DNA of 64,000 nucleotides, from assembly GCF_963583255.1 (NCBI RefSeq), contig NC_084808.1, forward strand, positions 29,494,404 through 29,558,403, given 5' to 3'. The DNA is from Pyrus communis (lineage: Eukaryota > Streptophyta > Magnoliopsida > Rosales > Rosaceae). Of the stretch, positions 19,195 to 32,540 are shown piece after piece. The position numbers and the translations under genes are program-made. Positions within the stretch are counted from its first letter, which is position 1, and each line of letters begins with the position of its first letter. The notes below the pieces were generated by a model that had not been told where the DNA came from, did no database searches, and saw nothing but the letters and a program-made list of their open reading frames with translations.

Positions 19195-22100
19195 TCACTC
19201 GTGTTCAGAAAGTAGTATGAACAACTCCTCATCTGTAATTGCTCCCATCCCCATCGCTCTTTCTAATGCACTATGCCCTCCTCCATCTTGAATTGACGGG
19301 CGTGCACCCCTGCATCACAAGTTTTCGTCTACCAATTAGACATAAAGATGAATTTCTTTCTGTGAAGCACAGTTTTAAATCCAAGTAAATACATTACCTC
19401 CTAAGTAGAGACTTTGCCAATGAGTTGTTCCCGCTGGCGATACAGTGGTGCAAAGGAGTCCTTCCATGGAAATCACGCAAATTCATGCTGGCACCAAATT
19501 GCAGCAACAATTCAACCATCATAGGATTGCCAGAGTGACAAGCCAGATGCAACAACGAACAACCTTGAAGACAGTTCCCTGGCTCATTGGACTCCTTGAT
19601 TCTCTCACATGCTACTGGATCATACTGTTTCATCTCCATCGTGTTCAAATCCGACTCCAAGCGTTTTGCATCAGCATGGTGATATAAATCATGAGTAACC
19701 ACATTCTCAAAGGTGGTGTCGACAATATTCACATCTGACATCACGATAATATGGTAGACTTCTTGTAAATTACCAGTCTTGACTGCTTCCCATATATCTG
19801 CTGCATGAACAGGCATGCCCGATACAGCTACATCTCTAATAACCATAACTTTCTCTACATACTGCTTGTGGGAATACAATTATTATTCTTTGCATTAACA
19901 ATAACAGCCTTCTTCTAAGTTTTATGGAAAAAGAAAAGTCAAGATTATTACAGTACATCACACTGGAAACAGAAAAGTAATAGCCTGATAGGAGAAACAT
20001 TCAGAAGGCAACGGAAACTGGAAGATAATGGGAAGACGTGTTCATTCAGTAAATGCAAAGGCAAAGTTCTATGTCGTGTCCATTGTCTATTAAGCTGGCA
20101 TACAGTTGTCCCTGTTTTCTATCATATTAAACTTCTGCACAAAGTTAAGATTCACCATTCTTTTCCTTTTGGTTGTTTTAAATGCAATAATTTCACTAAA
20201 AACTTAGGGCAACTTCAAGCTATACGCATTTTCTTATATTAGAACTGAGTAATGGAAGTTAATGGTTTACCTTTGCTTGAATGTATATTTCCTTATGCTG
20301 AATTGCATCCTTGGGGCCTGGTTTTAAAATTGAAGCCCTCATGCCCTTCGAACCATCTAGTCTGTAAAAGATTTTCAAATCCAACTAGAATCACAGCAGT
20401 ACACACAACTTCAAATACCCCAAAGCACATTACTTAGATGATTACATTGTAAATAACGTTGGAGTTCTTACTTTTCATTCTCAAGTAGAAGCGTTCCCTC
20501 CCATATAGAATTACAATATGCATTACCCAAGTTGCGAAAATAGTCCACAAGTGTAGGTTCCCAAACCTTGACATCTAATGTTAGAGATCTCACCTGCAGT
20601 TATTAGTACAAAGTACCCTTTCATTGTCAAACAAGAAATCATGATAATCATATCTCGTTCCTTAGCCACTTTAGTTTCTAGTGTTTCAATGTATAATACT
20701 TGCTAAAAATAATTACAAATAACACGATTTGATCAACAGTTTTTGGCATGCAGAACTTTCCACAATAACAAACACCATCCGCAGTATTCATCGCATAGAA
20801 GGGTAGGCCAGAAGGAAAATAAAACCAAATAAACTGGAAGCTATGCGAACATCCATACTAGGGGAAAAATACAATCATTCTCAACTTTTCATTTCTTTGC
20901 GCACCTTTGAAATGTGTACACCAAGATTCCGATGAACACCAGAACATTCGATGCATAACAGTATGCCAAGGTTAAGAGATGCCCAGTCAGGCTCAGGAGC
21001 ACTGCACTCTGCACAAAGATCATTTCCAGGAATTCTCCTGAGAATACTAGACACTGAATCTACTCTGTTGAGTTTTATGGTATTTCCTAAACTTTCAGTG
21101 CTTTTTACTCGACGCATATCATCAGTGCCAAGAGAAGAGTTACAACTCTCAATATCCACCCTTCCAGGATGTGGCTGCAGAAGATGCAACGAAATTCATT
21201 AGTATTAGCTTGCATACAAATCTTTATATTTAGATAAACGGAAAAATCACAAACTTTCAATGTAAGGACCTGATCAAGAAGCTGAAAATTCAAAAGCGAT
21301 GCAATAGCTCCTGTTATTTTGTTTGTCCAATCAATCCTATCTGCTTCATTTTCAGCCTGACCAAACAGAATGGAAAATGTAGCCCATCACGGTGTTGTCC
21401 CAAATACTTCAATTAATAGCTATTCGTTCAGCAAAATAAAGAATGCACAAGGTAAAAAGGACTAACATGTTTTTCAGATTTCACTAGTTTCCAATTTTAT
21501 TTAGCCTAAATCCTCCTAAATCCTCCTCCTGAGATTTCTGTTTTTATAAGAGGTTCTCCTGTTTGCTTATATGTACAGCACGAATTGACAAAAACACAGC
21601 CCCTTTCATAAAAATGCCTTTCTAGCAAAAATAAAGTTCTACAGTACAGCAGCACAACGCAATAACCAACAGCCCATTAGCTAATTACCTGCAATGTGTA
21701 AGTTTTCAATGGGGATATTATTCTGAAGCAAAGTCGAAGATCTGTATCCTCTGCATCCATCTTTATTGTTGAAGTACGCAAATCAACAGTACGGCAACCC
21801 AGATCGTTTTCATTAAGTGATGCTGCTACCCTATTTCTTGAACGAAATCTACCAAACACACCACTGTGATGTTCCGGTGAGCGCGTAAAATGATGTGATT
21901 GAGAGCCGCTCTATGATGGTGACAGAGGCAAGAGAAAAGAAAATTCAGGAGTCTATGCAACAAAACTAACATCTTGTAATATAACATGCTTGGTATAGTT
22001 ACTTAAAATAATTCAAAGATACTGAATCCAAAATTTAGAGATTAGAATTAGCAGAAAAAATGTTAACATAAAAGGGAAAATGTTAACACACCATGGGTTT

Positions 22101-25100
22101 GGTACCCTTAATTCTGTAATAAAATAAAGCCCCATGACTGTTGAGTACAAAAAACCTCCTTTTCCAATCTCCCCTCAAACTTGAAGATCGTTTCAATAGA
22201 TATCCTTGCTTGATCGTCTGGACCTAAGATATGAAGCAAAATAAAGAATTATGTGATTAACCTTCTTTGCAATAAAATAATATTACCAATAAAGTGTCAC
22301 AGTCTTATTAAAAGTTGAGTTCCAAGAATATATAAACAATACGAGACTCTTATAAGTCAAAAAAGGAAAACACATTTTAACATTTTCTACATATCATATT
22401 AAGAAAAAGTGCAATCAGGCCAAAAAAAAAAAAAATTACTAGTTTAACTGTGACATGACACAGAACCGAGCACAATGGCGTTCTAGGATTCATATAGCCG
22501 ACCCCACTTAGTGGGAAAAGGCTTTGTTGTTGTTGTACTAGTTTAACTGTGAACAAAGACAAACCAATTATAGTACCTTCCCATTTGCACTGGACTGCAT
22601 GATTGCTTCTATGTTTTTGTATGAAGCTAAACCAAAGGGGCGATTCCCATCAGCCGCTGCAGGAGGCTCAATATTACTGGAAGCTCGTATACTGTCCAGC
22701 TCAGCTTGTGTCCTATACTCCTGAATCCTTCTGTGAAGTTTATCTTGTTCAAGTGTGGCCTGTTCTTTAGATTGTTGTGCATATGTTAACACCTGATTTC
22801 AGGAAAACAAGTTCATTATTAATCAAAATGATATTTCCCTGAAGCAACAAAAGTTGAATATTACAGAGTTGATGACACTGACAAATAAAAGTACTTGTCA
22901 GAGATGACAACCATCAAAAGGTTCTGCCCAGGGCAAGCATGTTTTGATGACACGAAACCATCAAATGAGACCAGGATAAACTTCACAAATCACTTCTTAT
23001 CCTTAAGAACTCACATCCTTTATCTATTCTTAACTATAAAAAAAGTGAATTACATTCATACCTGGTGAATATATGGCTCCATTTGGCTGAATAAATCGTA
23101 TCCCTAAACCACAAATAGAAAGTATAGAAAATAAATATTTATTCTCCTCAGTTGTCGAAATGACATACATTCACATGTAAAGAAGATAACATCTAATGAT
23201 TGCACAAACAGACCAGCTTAAAGTATCTCAGATGAGCATCCATGATTGCACTAATAGATTCCAAAAACTCATACTTCTTTTTTGCTTCAATATTCATTAG
23301 TGAGTTTACCTGCAGTCCTTAAGATCACAGAAAAAGATCATTACAAGCAGAAACTTTAAGGAAAAATTCGCGACAGATGCAAAGAGATCTGCAAACATAG
23401 AAGACATACTAGGTTGAAGCGGCTTTTCTCGAATGCTGATTTTGAATTTTGTAGATCCTGTCATGAATAAAGGATGGTGAACTCCTCAATTTTTCTAACT
23501 CAGTCTACTGTCTAGGCAGGAAATTACTTTAGTTAGTAAAAAATTAATTAACAGGGACACACCTCCTCTAGTTCTGCAACAATGTCTTCCCGTGTATTCT
23601 TCTTTAAGGACACAAACTTTTCCCGTGCCTGAAATGAGTAATACAAAACTTTATGCAACTTCATTAGATAACAATTCGAGGAGATCTAAGGGGAAAACCA
23701 ACCATAAGGATACAGAGAGAAAATATAAGATAGGGAAGAGAAACTTCCATGGTTCAACAGTTTCAAAGCCTATTATGTATAATATACTGGCTCTTCCTTC
23801 ATACAAAAACACAACATATTAATGAGTTCCACACTGATTCTAACCTAAAACCCAGACCCAAATGGCCCTCTAGGTAGGACTAAGCAACGAGAAGCTACCC
23901 CTTTCTTAGAGACCATAGCTATTATAAAAGCAGTTATAAATCGAATTAATATCATGTTCATGCTTCATATATTCACACAAGTACAAAACGTTCATGCTGA
24001 TCTGCAATACCTGATCATAACCATGTATAACTTTGTCAAAGCGACGTCGTGATTCCTACCAAATTAAGGGAAAAGTATGTTAGGAAAAAGAAAGCAGAGA
24101 TTTTAAGTACTTCATCTCAATAACCATAACTTCTGTCTAAGAAAAACAATTCACAAGAAAAGAATGAGCTTGGTCCTTCCATTATAAAGCTTCAGGAAAA
24201 ACGAAAAGCTTGAACACACAGTGCTTGCACCAACTTCCATTGGTATAATTACGGTGGCAGCTATAAAGGAACAAAGAAATTACCTTTGCTTCTTGCAGAT
24301 CAACTGTCATAAAGTGCATCAACCGATCAACTAAAACATGCTCTACCTGTAATCCATAATTTTACCCACTTAGGATGTAAAAAAGAGAGACAATTAAGCA
24401 AAAAAGAACTCTACATAATGTTACTTAAATATATTCTTTTTTTGGTTTATTTGGAATCAGTTGTTGAACCTCATATATATATCAACCCACCACACCATGG
24501 CACCATGTGGATTCACCATTAATACAAATGACATAAAACCATGCCACACTTTCACCATTTAACACATTTAGAACAATTATGCCGGTGATTTTCTATCTAA
24601 GACTCACTTGGGTACGAAGAAGCTCTTTATAAGTGGCAAGCTCTTGAAATGCAGAAACAAATTTGGATAATACTGGACCTGTAAGAAAATATCACATTAA
24701 TAGCGAGTTACAACAAGAAATCAAAATCAAAGACCAAAAAGGAATGCTATCCAATTTACAGAAAAAGGTCAGCAGAGAGAAAAAGTAGGATGACAAACAT
24801 AACCCGCTTGAACGGAACTTCCTTTTTATTTTATAACATGATGTCTCTTTCACATTCCATTTTATACCAAAATTACAGCTTAATATACAAAATCTAACTT
24901 TTCTCTTTTACAGAATTTGTTTATTAGACTAAATACAGCACTAGCTACAATTTAAATCATTTCCTATTATAAAAACACTACAATGAAATTTCGAAAATCA
25001 TTACTTATCATTATTCAGAAGCACCATTATAATTTCGAGACATTTTCTAGAAAAAGGTACAAATATGAAACCTAACAACCTCCAACAGATACGCTAATAG

Positions 25101-25870
25101 GATCGTCAAGTCCACCGCCAAATGCTTCCAAAGATTCCGAAAAAGTGGTGTCTCCATTACATGCTTCTTCGAGAGCTCCCCTGTGAGAGAAACAAAGCCA
25201 AAAATCAAAACTTGTGGACTTTGATTCATCAATTCATAAGTAGAACCAATAAAACAGCAGGGGAAAATTGTCAGACACTTACATAAACTTCTTAGACCCT
25301 TTGTATAACTTTTGGCAGCGATCTTTCAACTCATCAGCTGTTTGTTCCATAGAATATATCTGACAAAGAAGCCAAATTTCATCATCCCAATACCATTTAA
25401 GAACACGAGAGATGCCAACAACATACAACATTAGCTATACTATCTATAAATCCTGTTAAATTTGACTACAGCTAGTCTTCGAATTCAAAAAAAGTAAATG
25501 AAAAATACAAACTACACCAAAAAATGTCTAATTTTTCTCGTGAAATTTGGATTTCCTTGCCTATCTCCTTTCTTACAAGTTCCATACAATTAATTAAACT
25601 GCAATCCAGTAAAACAAATTGTCCGCAGAAAAATAATTTTTTTGGAAAGAGTGCAATTATTGCACCTAAAATTCGAGAGAATGTTGCAATTTACAGTGAG
25701 CTAGTGCGATGTCTCGTTCCCAATTCGTGTCATTTTCAAGCTCGAAGCTTTCATAAGAATCCGAAATCCATATATATATTATGACCAGAAAAAAGAGTCA
25801 GAATTCGATAGATATTCATTACCTGCTTCTGAAACATTGGGGAATCCTCGAGCTTGATGAAGGCCGCCAT
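19195..25870 (-). CDS. ARF GTPase-activating protein of the ACAP type (BAR-PH-ArfGAP-ankyrin), AGD2/AGD4-like
   Basis: About 19 exons from ATG at 25870 ([16 protein letters not shown]) to TGA at 19195. Domains in order: a BAR domain over exons 25870-22577 ([59 protein letters not shown]); a PH domain (~22190-21270; [19 protein letters not shown], then [16 protein letters not shown]); an ArfGAP zinc finger C-x2-C-x16-C-x2-C at ~21010-20930 ([16 protein letters not shown], with the Arg finger in SGVHRNLG); and ankyrin repeats near the C-terminus ([26 protein letters not shown]), ending [14 protein letters not shown]. Such proteins stimulate GTP hydrolysis on ARF GTPases and bind phosphoinositide membranes in vesicle traffic. 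I see no break in the frame. Start similarity ([16 protein letters not shown]) favours AGD2/AGD4 over AGD1/AGD3. Confidence 0.92.
22440..22545 (+). mobile_element. SINE-like 3' fragment with (TTG)n tail in an ARF-GAP intron
   Basis: 'ttctaggattcatatagccg' followed by 'accccacttagtgggaaaag' and 'gctttgttgttgttg'; the same family as 7484-7556 and better preserved. The flanks 'tactagtttaactgtga' occur at 22436-22453 and again at 22536-22553, consistent with a target-site duplication of about 17 bp, as expected for a SINE. Confidence 0.65.
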
Positions 25871-26955
25871 TTTTGTCTCTCTGAAAACTTGGAGATCCAA
25901 TCGCAAATTCGCAATCTCTGTTTGAAGCTCTCAGAGTTTTCTACTCCAGATCGAATTCGAGTGCCATGGCGCTGCTTGCCAAATGCATACCGCGTAGGGG
26001 TTATTTGGTCATTTTCCCAGTACCGATTCGCGGACACTTGAACGTGGACAGAAGTCAGCACGACGAGATGACAGCAACAGTTGCGATTTTAGATTACAAG
26101 ACATTTTGCGCGCAATCGCACATAACTTGTTTGGGCCCTTCGATTGTGATGTCGAAGATTTTTCACCGTTGGATTTCATATAAATCGGTAAATTTTTTGG
26201 TTGGAAAATAAGTCGGTAAATATGTAAATTACTTTGTTTTTGGAGTCCGTAATAAGGCAAGACGACTACGCGCACCCACCATAGTACTTGTCCCGCCCAA
26301 AGCCTATCAAAATTGATATTTCAATCTATTACAATATTTGTTGTTAATTTGATGGTAACGGCAACTTCAAGTTAATAAAGTTTATCACTTTGTGAGAGTT
26401 AAAAGAACGTCGTCATACTTTTATCTTGTAAAGATGTAATTTTTACAACTCAAACATGTGATTTTCGACCACAAAAGATCAACATTTCCGTCCATAGATC
26501 TTCCTTAATTTTGGTGATAATACGTCCGTTAATTTAAGAAGATTCCGTTAGAAGTAGAAGCATGCGCCTCTACAGCTGAAAATAGTCAAAATACAAACCG
26601 CGCAGTCAACCATACAAGATAAAATATCTAAAGAGGAAAAATTGGGAGAAAAATATTAAGTAAATAAATAAATAGAGAGAGGGAGAGCCTCCTCCTCCCT
26701 CGCACAGCTTCTTCTCACAGTCGTTTTCTCCAGCAAAAACCCTAAACCTAAACGGAAACTCCCCTTTTCTTCCAAGGAGTTCTTTCGTTGATTAGAGATT
26801 AATAAATAAATAAATAAACCAGTCACAGTTCAGATTTTTTCACTTCCCCAGAAAGTAAATGATTCTCAGAAATTAACCCAAAAAAAAAAAAAGTAAGGAA
26901 ATTTGAAGCCACTTCATTGTTAGCAAGCAAACAACAAGCTGCTTCAGAATGATTG
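25871..26955. promoter_or_regulatory. Divergent promoter region between the ARF-GAP and U-box genes
   Basis: 1085 bp separate the two start codons. Positions 26690-26950 look like the U-box gene's 5' leader: pyrimidine-rich, aaaccctaaacc at 26737, and an ATAA repeat at 26803-26816. No convincing TATA box is placed. The open frames at 25966-26275 have no recognised product. Confidence 0.5.
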
Positions 26956-29900
26956 ATGGTCGTGATCATGATGCAGCAGCACAACTCTGCAGCACCCGCG
27001 TCGCACTCAATCACTACTCCACCCTCCTCCGCCACCACCCCCACCGCTATTAGATCACCCACGGCAACCCCAACACACTCCCAGCAGCACCCCTCGCCTC
27101 TCCCCCGCCATGCTCTTCCTGTTCCGCCGCCTCTCGACCACGTCCTGCCGATAGCGGCCGCCCACCCGTCCGGCGAGCCTGCGCCGACAATCCAATGCCA
27201 GCTTGCGAGGGTCCGGCTCTCCGATATTACCCCGTACCACGGGGCACCTGGCGGGTCGTATGTGAGGGCGGTGGATGCGCTCTCGGGGTCTCTGACGAGG
27301 CACAATGCGGCCGTCATCGAATTGGGCAGCGACGACACGGCGCTCCTGCGGTGCGGCTTGGAAGCCTCCAGGTTGTATTTTAGGAGTAGAGCTCAGCTCG
27401 GTGTTGGGAAAGGAAGCCGTGGAGTTCACATGTACAGAGCTGGCAGGTATTTTGCTTAATTTTGAATCAGTTGGTTAGAAATTAGAATTAGGGCTAGGAT
27501 TGTGTTGCAGTGTTGGTGATTAGTGCAGGTTGCGATGTGTGTTTTTTCGGCCAAAGCATTTGCCTTTTTCGAGTTTCACATTGTGATTGCTAATTACATT
27601 GCATTCAGCTGTGAGCTTAAAACTGTGATTCTTTGTTTATGTTCTTATTTATCTGTCTGTTTCTTGTCGAATTGAGCCTTACAATAACCGTCTTGACATG
27701 GTTGTCCTCAGAGAATTGATTTGCGAGTCTAAAGAGCTTCACTTGTTGCAGGGCTTTGGAAGATTGGGACTCATCCCCGCCATGCATGGCGGATATTTTT
27801 AGATGCATGGGCAAGGCGGCCCATGTGGCTTTGTGTGCAATAGCTAGGCATCTTCGTTTGCGAAGCGAGTAAGGATGGTGATGGTGTCTCTTTAATCGTT
27901 TCTTACACTTAACTTTTTCTTTTAGATATCCTGTTAACCAATTTTGTATATCTGCTCTTATGTAACACCTGTACTTTGCAGTGTTTTCAACCATTTACTT
28001 GACGATACTCCATTGCCCGCAAATGAGGTGTCCTCATCAGTTCTTGTTGCAGCCTACTCAAATGCTTCCTTGCAAAATGGAAAAGGTGCTATTGGGGGAG
28101 GCAAGCCAGGAATGAATGCTGAAGTTGAGAAGGGATTGTTAACATTGGTTTCCTCAGACAGTCCTGGTATACAGGTGCCCTTCTTTTACTTGGTTGTCAT
28201 TTGCATATATGAGCTTTACATCTTATTATCATTTGTTTCAATTGTTTTCTAAACCCTTCTGACAGAAGATCATTCGCTTCATGATTTCTGAAAATTACTT
28301 GTGAAAACTATTTTTTGTTTAGGTATGTGACCCCAATGGTCGTTGGTACGTAGCAGATGGTGGGTCAGCTCCTGGGGATCTTTTACTGCTTACAGGTAAG
28401 GCACTCAGCCATGCTACTGCTGGCCTTCGCCCTGCTGCACCGTATAAAGCTGCACCTGATTACTCCTCTGGCATTAGTAGTGGAAGGTACAAGTTATCTG
28501 GTTGCCTTGGCTGTTCTCATGCCGTGCTTTATTTTTCCACCATTTCAATCAAAATTATAGGAAATTCATTTGGAGTTAACATAATTGCATTTCGTGTTTG
28601 TAGGGCATCACTTGCATTTAGGCTCATGCCGCAAGGTAATGCTATATTAGATTGTTCTCCAATTGCAGCAGCTGGTCATGTCATTCCCCACAGCTATGTC
28701 CCAATATCTGTAAGCCAGTTTATGGATGATCTTTCTGCTGAGGAAGATGTATTGGGCAGTCGTTCAGATAACACTTATGTAAGTTTTATCTTCAAGTAGC
28801 TGATGCACAGCAAGGCCATACATGGAGTCTTTCAAGAAAATTGTTGACAGGATTAACCAAAAAGGCAATTGTTAGTCTTTAAACCTATGCATGCCCCAGG
28901 CTGACAGCTTTTGTATTATGAAATTTGAATTTTCAGGTAGCTCGAAACAGTTTAAACAAGGAACCATCTTTAAGAAGTGTTCTCTCAGATCCCGTATCGT
29001 AAGTTGTTATTTGTCCCAGAACTTAATTCCTTACCTGCGTAGCAGACTTTTAAATTGAGTCTCACTGTTTTCATATTTCTGAAAGAAGTCTTTTTCTTTG
29101 GAAATTCGTCCTTCCACTTGTTCATCATGTTTACATGTTTTGTTCATACTATAAATGCTTCAGTGGGTCATTCCTTGAAGATGCTATGGTAGTTTCTTGT
29201 GGGCATTCATTCGGTGGTCTCATGTTGAGAAGAGTCATTGAAACAGTAAGTAGGCTATCCTCCTGGTATTAGAAGAAATATTAGAAATGCTGCTATAATT
29301 GCTCTGTAGTGGGCTCAGGGATTTGCGCATGTTTATTTATAACCTCCAGATGGGAAGGGACTAGAATCATAATTTTTTTTTTTCCGTCACAGTCAAGATG
29401 CACCATCTGCTGTGCAGAAATTGAGGCCGGGTCTTTGGTTCCTAATCTTGGTACATTTCATTTTTCTTTTTATTGCTTCCTAAATAAATACTTATTCCAT
29501 TCTATTTCATGTTCTTTCTGAAAAATTAAAAGCGTACGAATGCACGCATTATATTTTTCAGCTGTGGATCATCAAGCTGCACCTACATTCCCATTTTATG
29601 AGCAATACGTTCCTTGTGGTTTCCATTTGTATATTGACAAAAAATCATTTCCTCAACAGCGCTTAGAGCTGCAGCTGCAGCAGTGAAGCATGAGGATGAT
29701 CGAAGGCTATTTCATAATGCGACTGTCAGAAAGCGTCGGAAAGAATTGGTTGACCAAATGGATTCATCAAGAAGACCAAACAAGGTGCGTAATAAAAATG
29801 CTACCTAGCCCATTTACACTATTGAAGTCATGCAAGCCATCATCAGAACATAGCTACCTTAATATCATGTTCACTGGAACTTTATGGGAAAGGTTCAACA

Positions 29901-30434
29901 GATTATTGTGTACCAACACCCATGTTTCAAGCATTTTTACTGAATAATATTTTGTGCTATGCAGGAAAATGGAGATATTGGTGATGATGGGATTCGTGGG
30001 GTGCAGTACCCGTTTTCTGTGAATGAAAAAGTGGTAATTAAGGTGAGTTTGTTTCACTGCTTATCTGGCAATGTGGTTCTTCTGGTTCAAATAGGTAGGA
30101 CTTGTAAAGTGAATACTTAATTATGCAGGGGAACAGGAGGACTCCAGAAAAATTTGTTGGCAAGGAAGCGGTCATCACATCCCAGTGTCTGAATGGCTGG
30201 TGAGTTGGCATGACTAACCTCTGTGCTTTTGTCACGTAATGTGCTTATTTTGTCTCGTTGCTTTAATACCCACAATTTATAAGTTATACCTATACATACG
30301 TGGTGTGAGCATGCTTGTTTGATTGAGCGAGTGTGTGTGTGTGTGGGGGGGTGTATTGTTGCAGGTACTTGCTCAAGATTATTTCAACTGGGGAGAATGT
30401 TCGCTTGCAATACCGTTCCCTGCGGAAGATGTAG
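26956..30434 (+). CDS. U-box domain protein, PUB62-like
   Basis: Twelve exons (26956-27446, 27752-27868, 27982-28174, 28323-28486, 28604-28778, 28937-28998, 29164-29245, 29393-29450, 29660-29784, 29965-30042, 30129-30199, 30365-30434) join in frame to 561 residues. The N-terminus is Ala/Pro/Thr/Ser-rich and probably disordered. A conserved middle follows (RVRLSDITPYHGAP, MADIFRCMGKAAHVALCAIA). The U-box spans exons 6-9: LSDPVSGSFLEDAMVVSCGH, FGGLMLRRVIE, then CTICCAEIEAG and LVPNLALRAAAAAVKHEDD. The U-box folds like RING without zinc and recruits E2 enzymes, so this is a likely E3 ubiquitin ligase. The C-terminus (VNEKVVIKGNRRTPEKFVGK ... VITSQCLNGWYLLKI) looks like a small barrel fold. The PUB62 assignment rests on remembered family motifs. 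The first in-frame ATG is 26956, with another at 26968. Confidence 0.85.
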
Positions 30435-32540
30435 AACACACCTGCCATTGAGAGCATTGTTCCGCACAACCCATTCAGAGAAGCGTCTCATGAAATCATT
30501 AAATTTGATGTTAACACTAAAACCTCGAAAGCGTATAACTAGAAGTTGCTCCTCCGCCCCCCGTCTTGTTGAAGAAAATTTAATACAGCTTTGTTGTAAC
30601 TTGTAACTGATTATTTTGGAATGTTGTTTATGTAACCGAAAGAGAAGTAGCGTGTATTAGAATTCGAGAGTAGTTTCTGTTAAGCGCTTGTAAATGAAAA
30701 GAACGACTTTTTCTTCTTCTTATGCACTCTTGCTTATTTCTGATCTTAGATCTTGTTTGACTTAGTTTTGGTTTTGTTACAAAATGTTGTTTTGGAGAAA
30801 CTGTCATTTTTGGAGTCTTGTTCTGCTCGCGATTTTCTTTAAAACGACATATTTTACACCTAATTATGATACTGGAATATTTATTTCAGCTTTTTTTCTG
30901 TTGTCATATCGATTGAATTCAATATTTTTTTAACTTTAATTTCTCTTTTCAAGAACTTAAAAACATTTGTTTGTATATCTTTCTTCATTATAATTGACCC
31001 ATATTTTATTCTACATCACTCTTCTCTATCACTAAAAAGGGAGTGATGTTCACTTTCGTTTTCCTTTTTTGCATTGTTCTCATTCATTTTTGTTCTTTGA
31101 TTATCTTTTATTTTGTTCAATTAAAGTTAAACAAAACAAAAAAAAAAGCGTTAATGCGGGGAAAGTGGACGTACGAAACCCTAAATAAAATAGTGGAGTT
31201 ATTTAAGCCATAAGATTGTCCCTAATCAGTCTTATATTTCTGAGATGAGGGAGAGATTTGCACTTTTACAACGTCATCGGACAATTTAATCTTATGTTTT
31301 TTCTCAATGCACGTTTACCATGTGCGCATTCAATGTGCGGAATTTGGAATTGCACAGTAGGCGTAGCTTGTGGGAGACTTGCTTTCCCACTTCTCCCGTC
31401 TCTCTCACGAGTCACGAACTTGAGAATTAGGAAAGTTGGGCAAACCTCATCTCCCTCTCAATCTTTCCTCACGCCTAACATGATAACATCAAACTGTACT
31501 CACCCTAAACTTCATTATGAACATTTTTTTTTTTATCAACAGGATGGGGAATTCAAATTTAAGATATATTTCAATACTGAGAAGAGAAAGATGATCATTA
31601 TAAATAATTGGCGATACACTCGTTATAGAATGTATTAGTTAGCATTGCGCTTAAAAGGTTGAATGGAGACAGTGCATCAAGCTGTTCACAACAACCAACT
31701 TGATCTTCTTCTCCAGGGATTGTAGATGAGGGAACCCTAGAAAAATTGCCAACTCCAACTACCATTTATGTACGATCCATATTAGATCTAACCAACTACC
31801 CATCCTACCTCCTCCACATTCTTGACAACCCATCTTTGTCTCAGTAATCTTTCAATAGCATGTTTTGGTCGACAAAAAAAAGACGAATCTAAAGTTCTAA
31901 ACCATCCCAAATCTCATAGAAATAAAGCTAAATGCAAACATGTCTTTTCTTATGTTGTTGCAAATAAAGTGAAACTGTTCAAGATACCTAACTCCATACA
32001 CATACACCATCCTAAACCCTAATTTGGTCAACCTCCTTCATTTGATAAAACTTAAAAATGCTGACTTCGACAGAAAAAAGGAAACCCAAACCTCTTCATG
32101 TAAGAAATTTTCTTAATCATCGCATCAAATGAGTGAGAATTCAACCATATCCCCCACTTTCCAAGACGTTTTTAATGAGAATTTCTCATGTGTATCAAAC
32201 AATAGACTAGGTGAATCGTGAATTATTTCTTGTGGTCGAACATAATACAAATCCAAAAAGAAAAAAAAAGGTTCAACTATGTTATTGAACTAACAAGTTA
32301 TTGTACTTTTGAAAATGAGCTTCACTTTACACATTTGACATGATTAAAATGGTTTAAATTGTAATTGACATTTGTATTAAGAGGTTAGAACTTAGAACAG
32401 ATTATAACTTGCTTCATCAGTAAAAGTAAAGCCAAGAGAACGATTACAATTTACACGGAAAACGACATGTCGTTCTACCAATCTTTTTGCAATTTGTGCT
32501 TTTACTTTTGGAGGTTGTTTCTTGCTTTAAGATTTCAATT
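30435..32540. other. Spacer between the U-box and BYPASS1-like genes
   Basis: 30435-30730 is probably the 3' UTR of the U-box gene. The rest is AT-rich. The frame at 31258-31638 has no recognisable product. No RNA gene or intact element was seen. Confidence 0.55.

Noticed and set aside
25524..26275. Several 80-90-codon frames near the ARF-GAP start
   Set aside because: They cross the first intron and promoter of the ARF-GAP gene on either strand and show no family similarity.
31258..31638. 126-codon frame on the + strand
   Set aside because: No recognisable family, splice-consistent neighbours or codon bias; AT-rich spacer.
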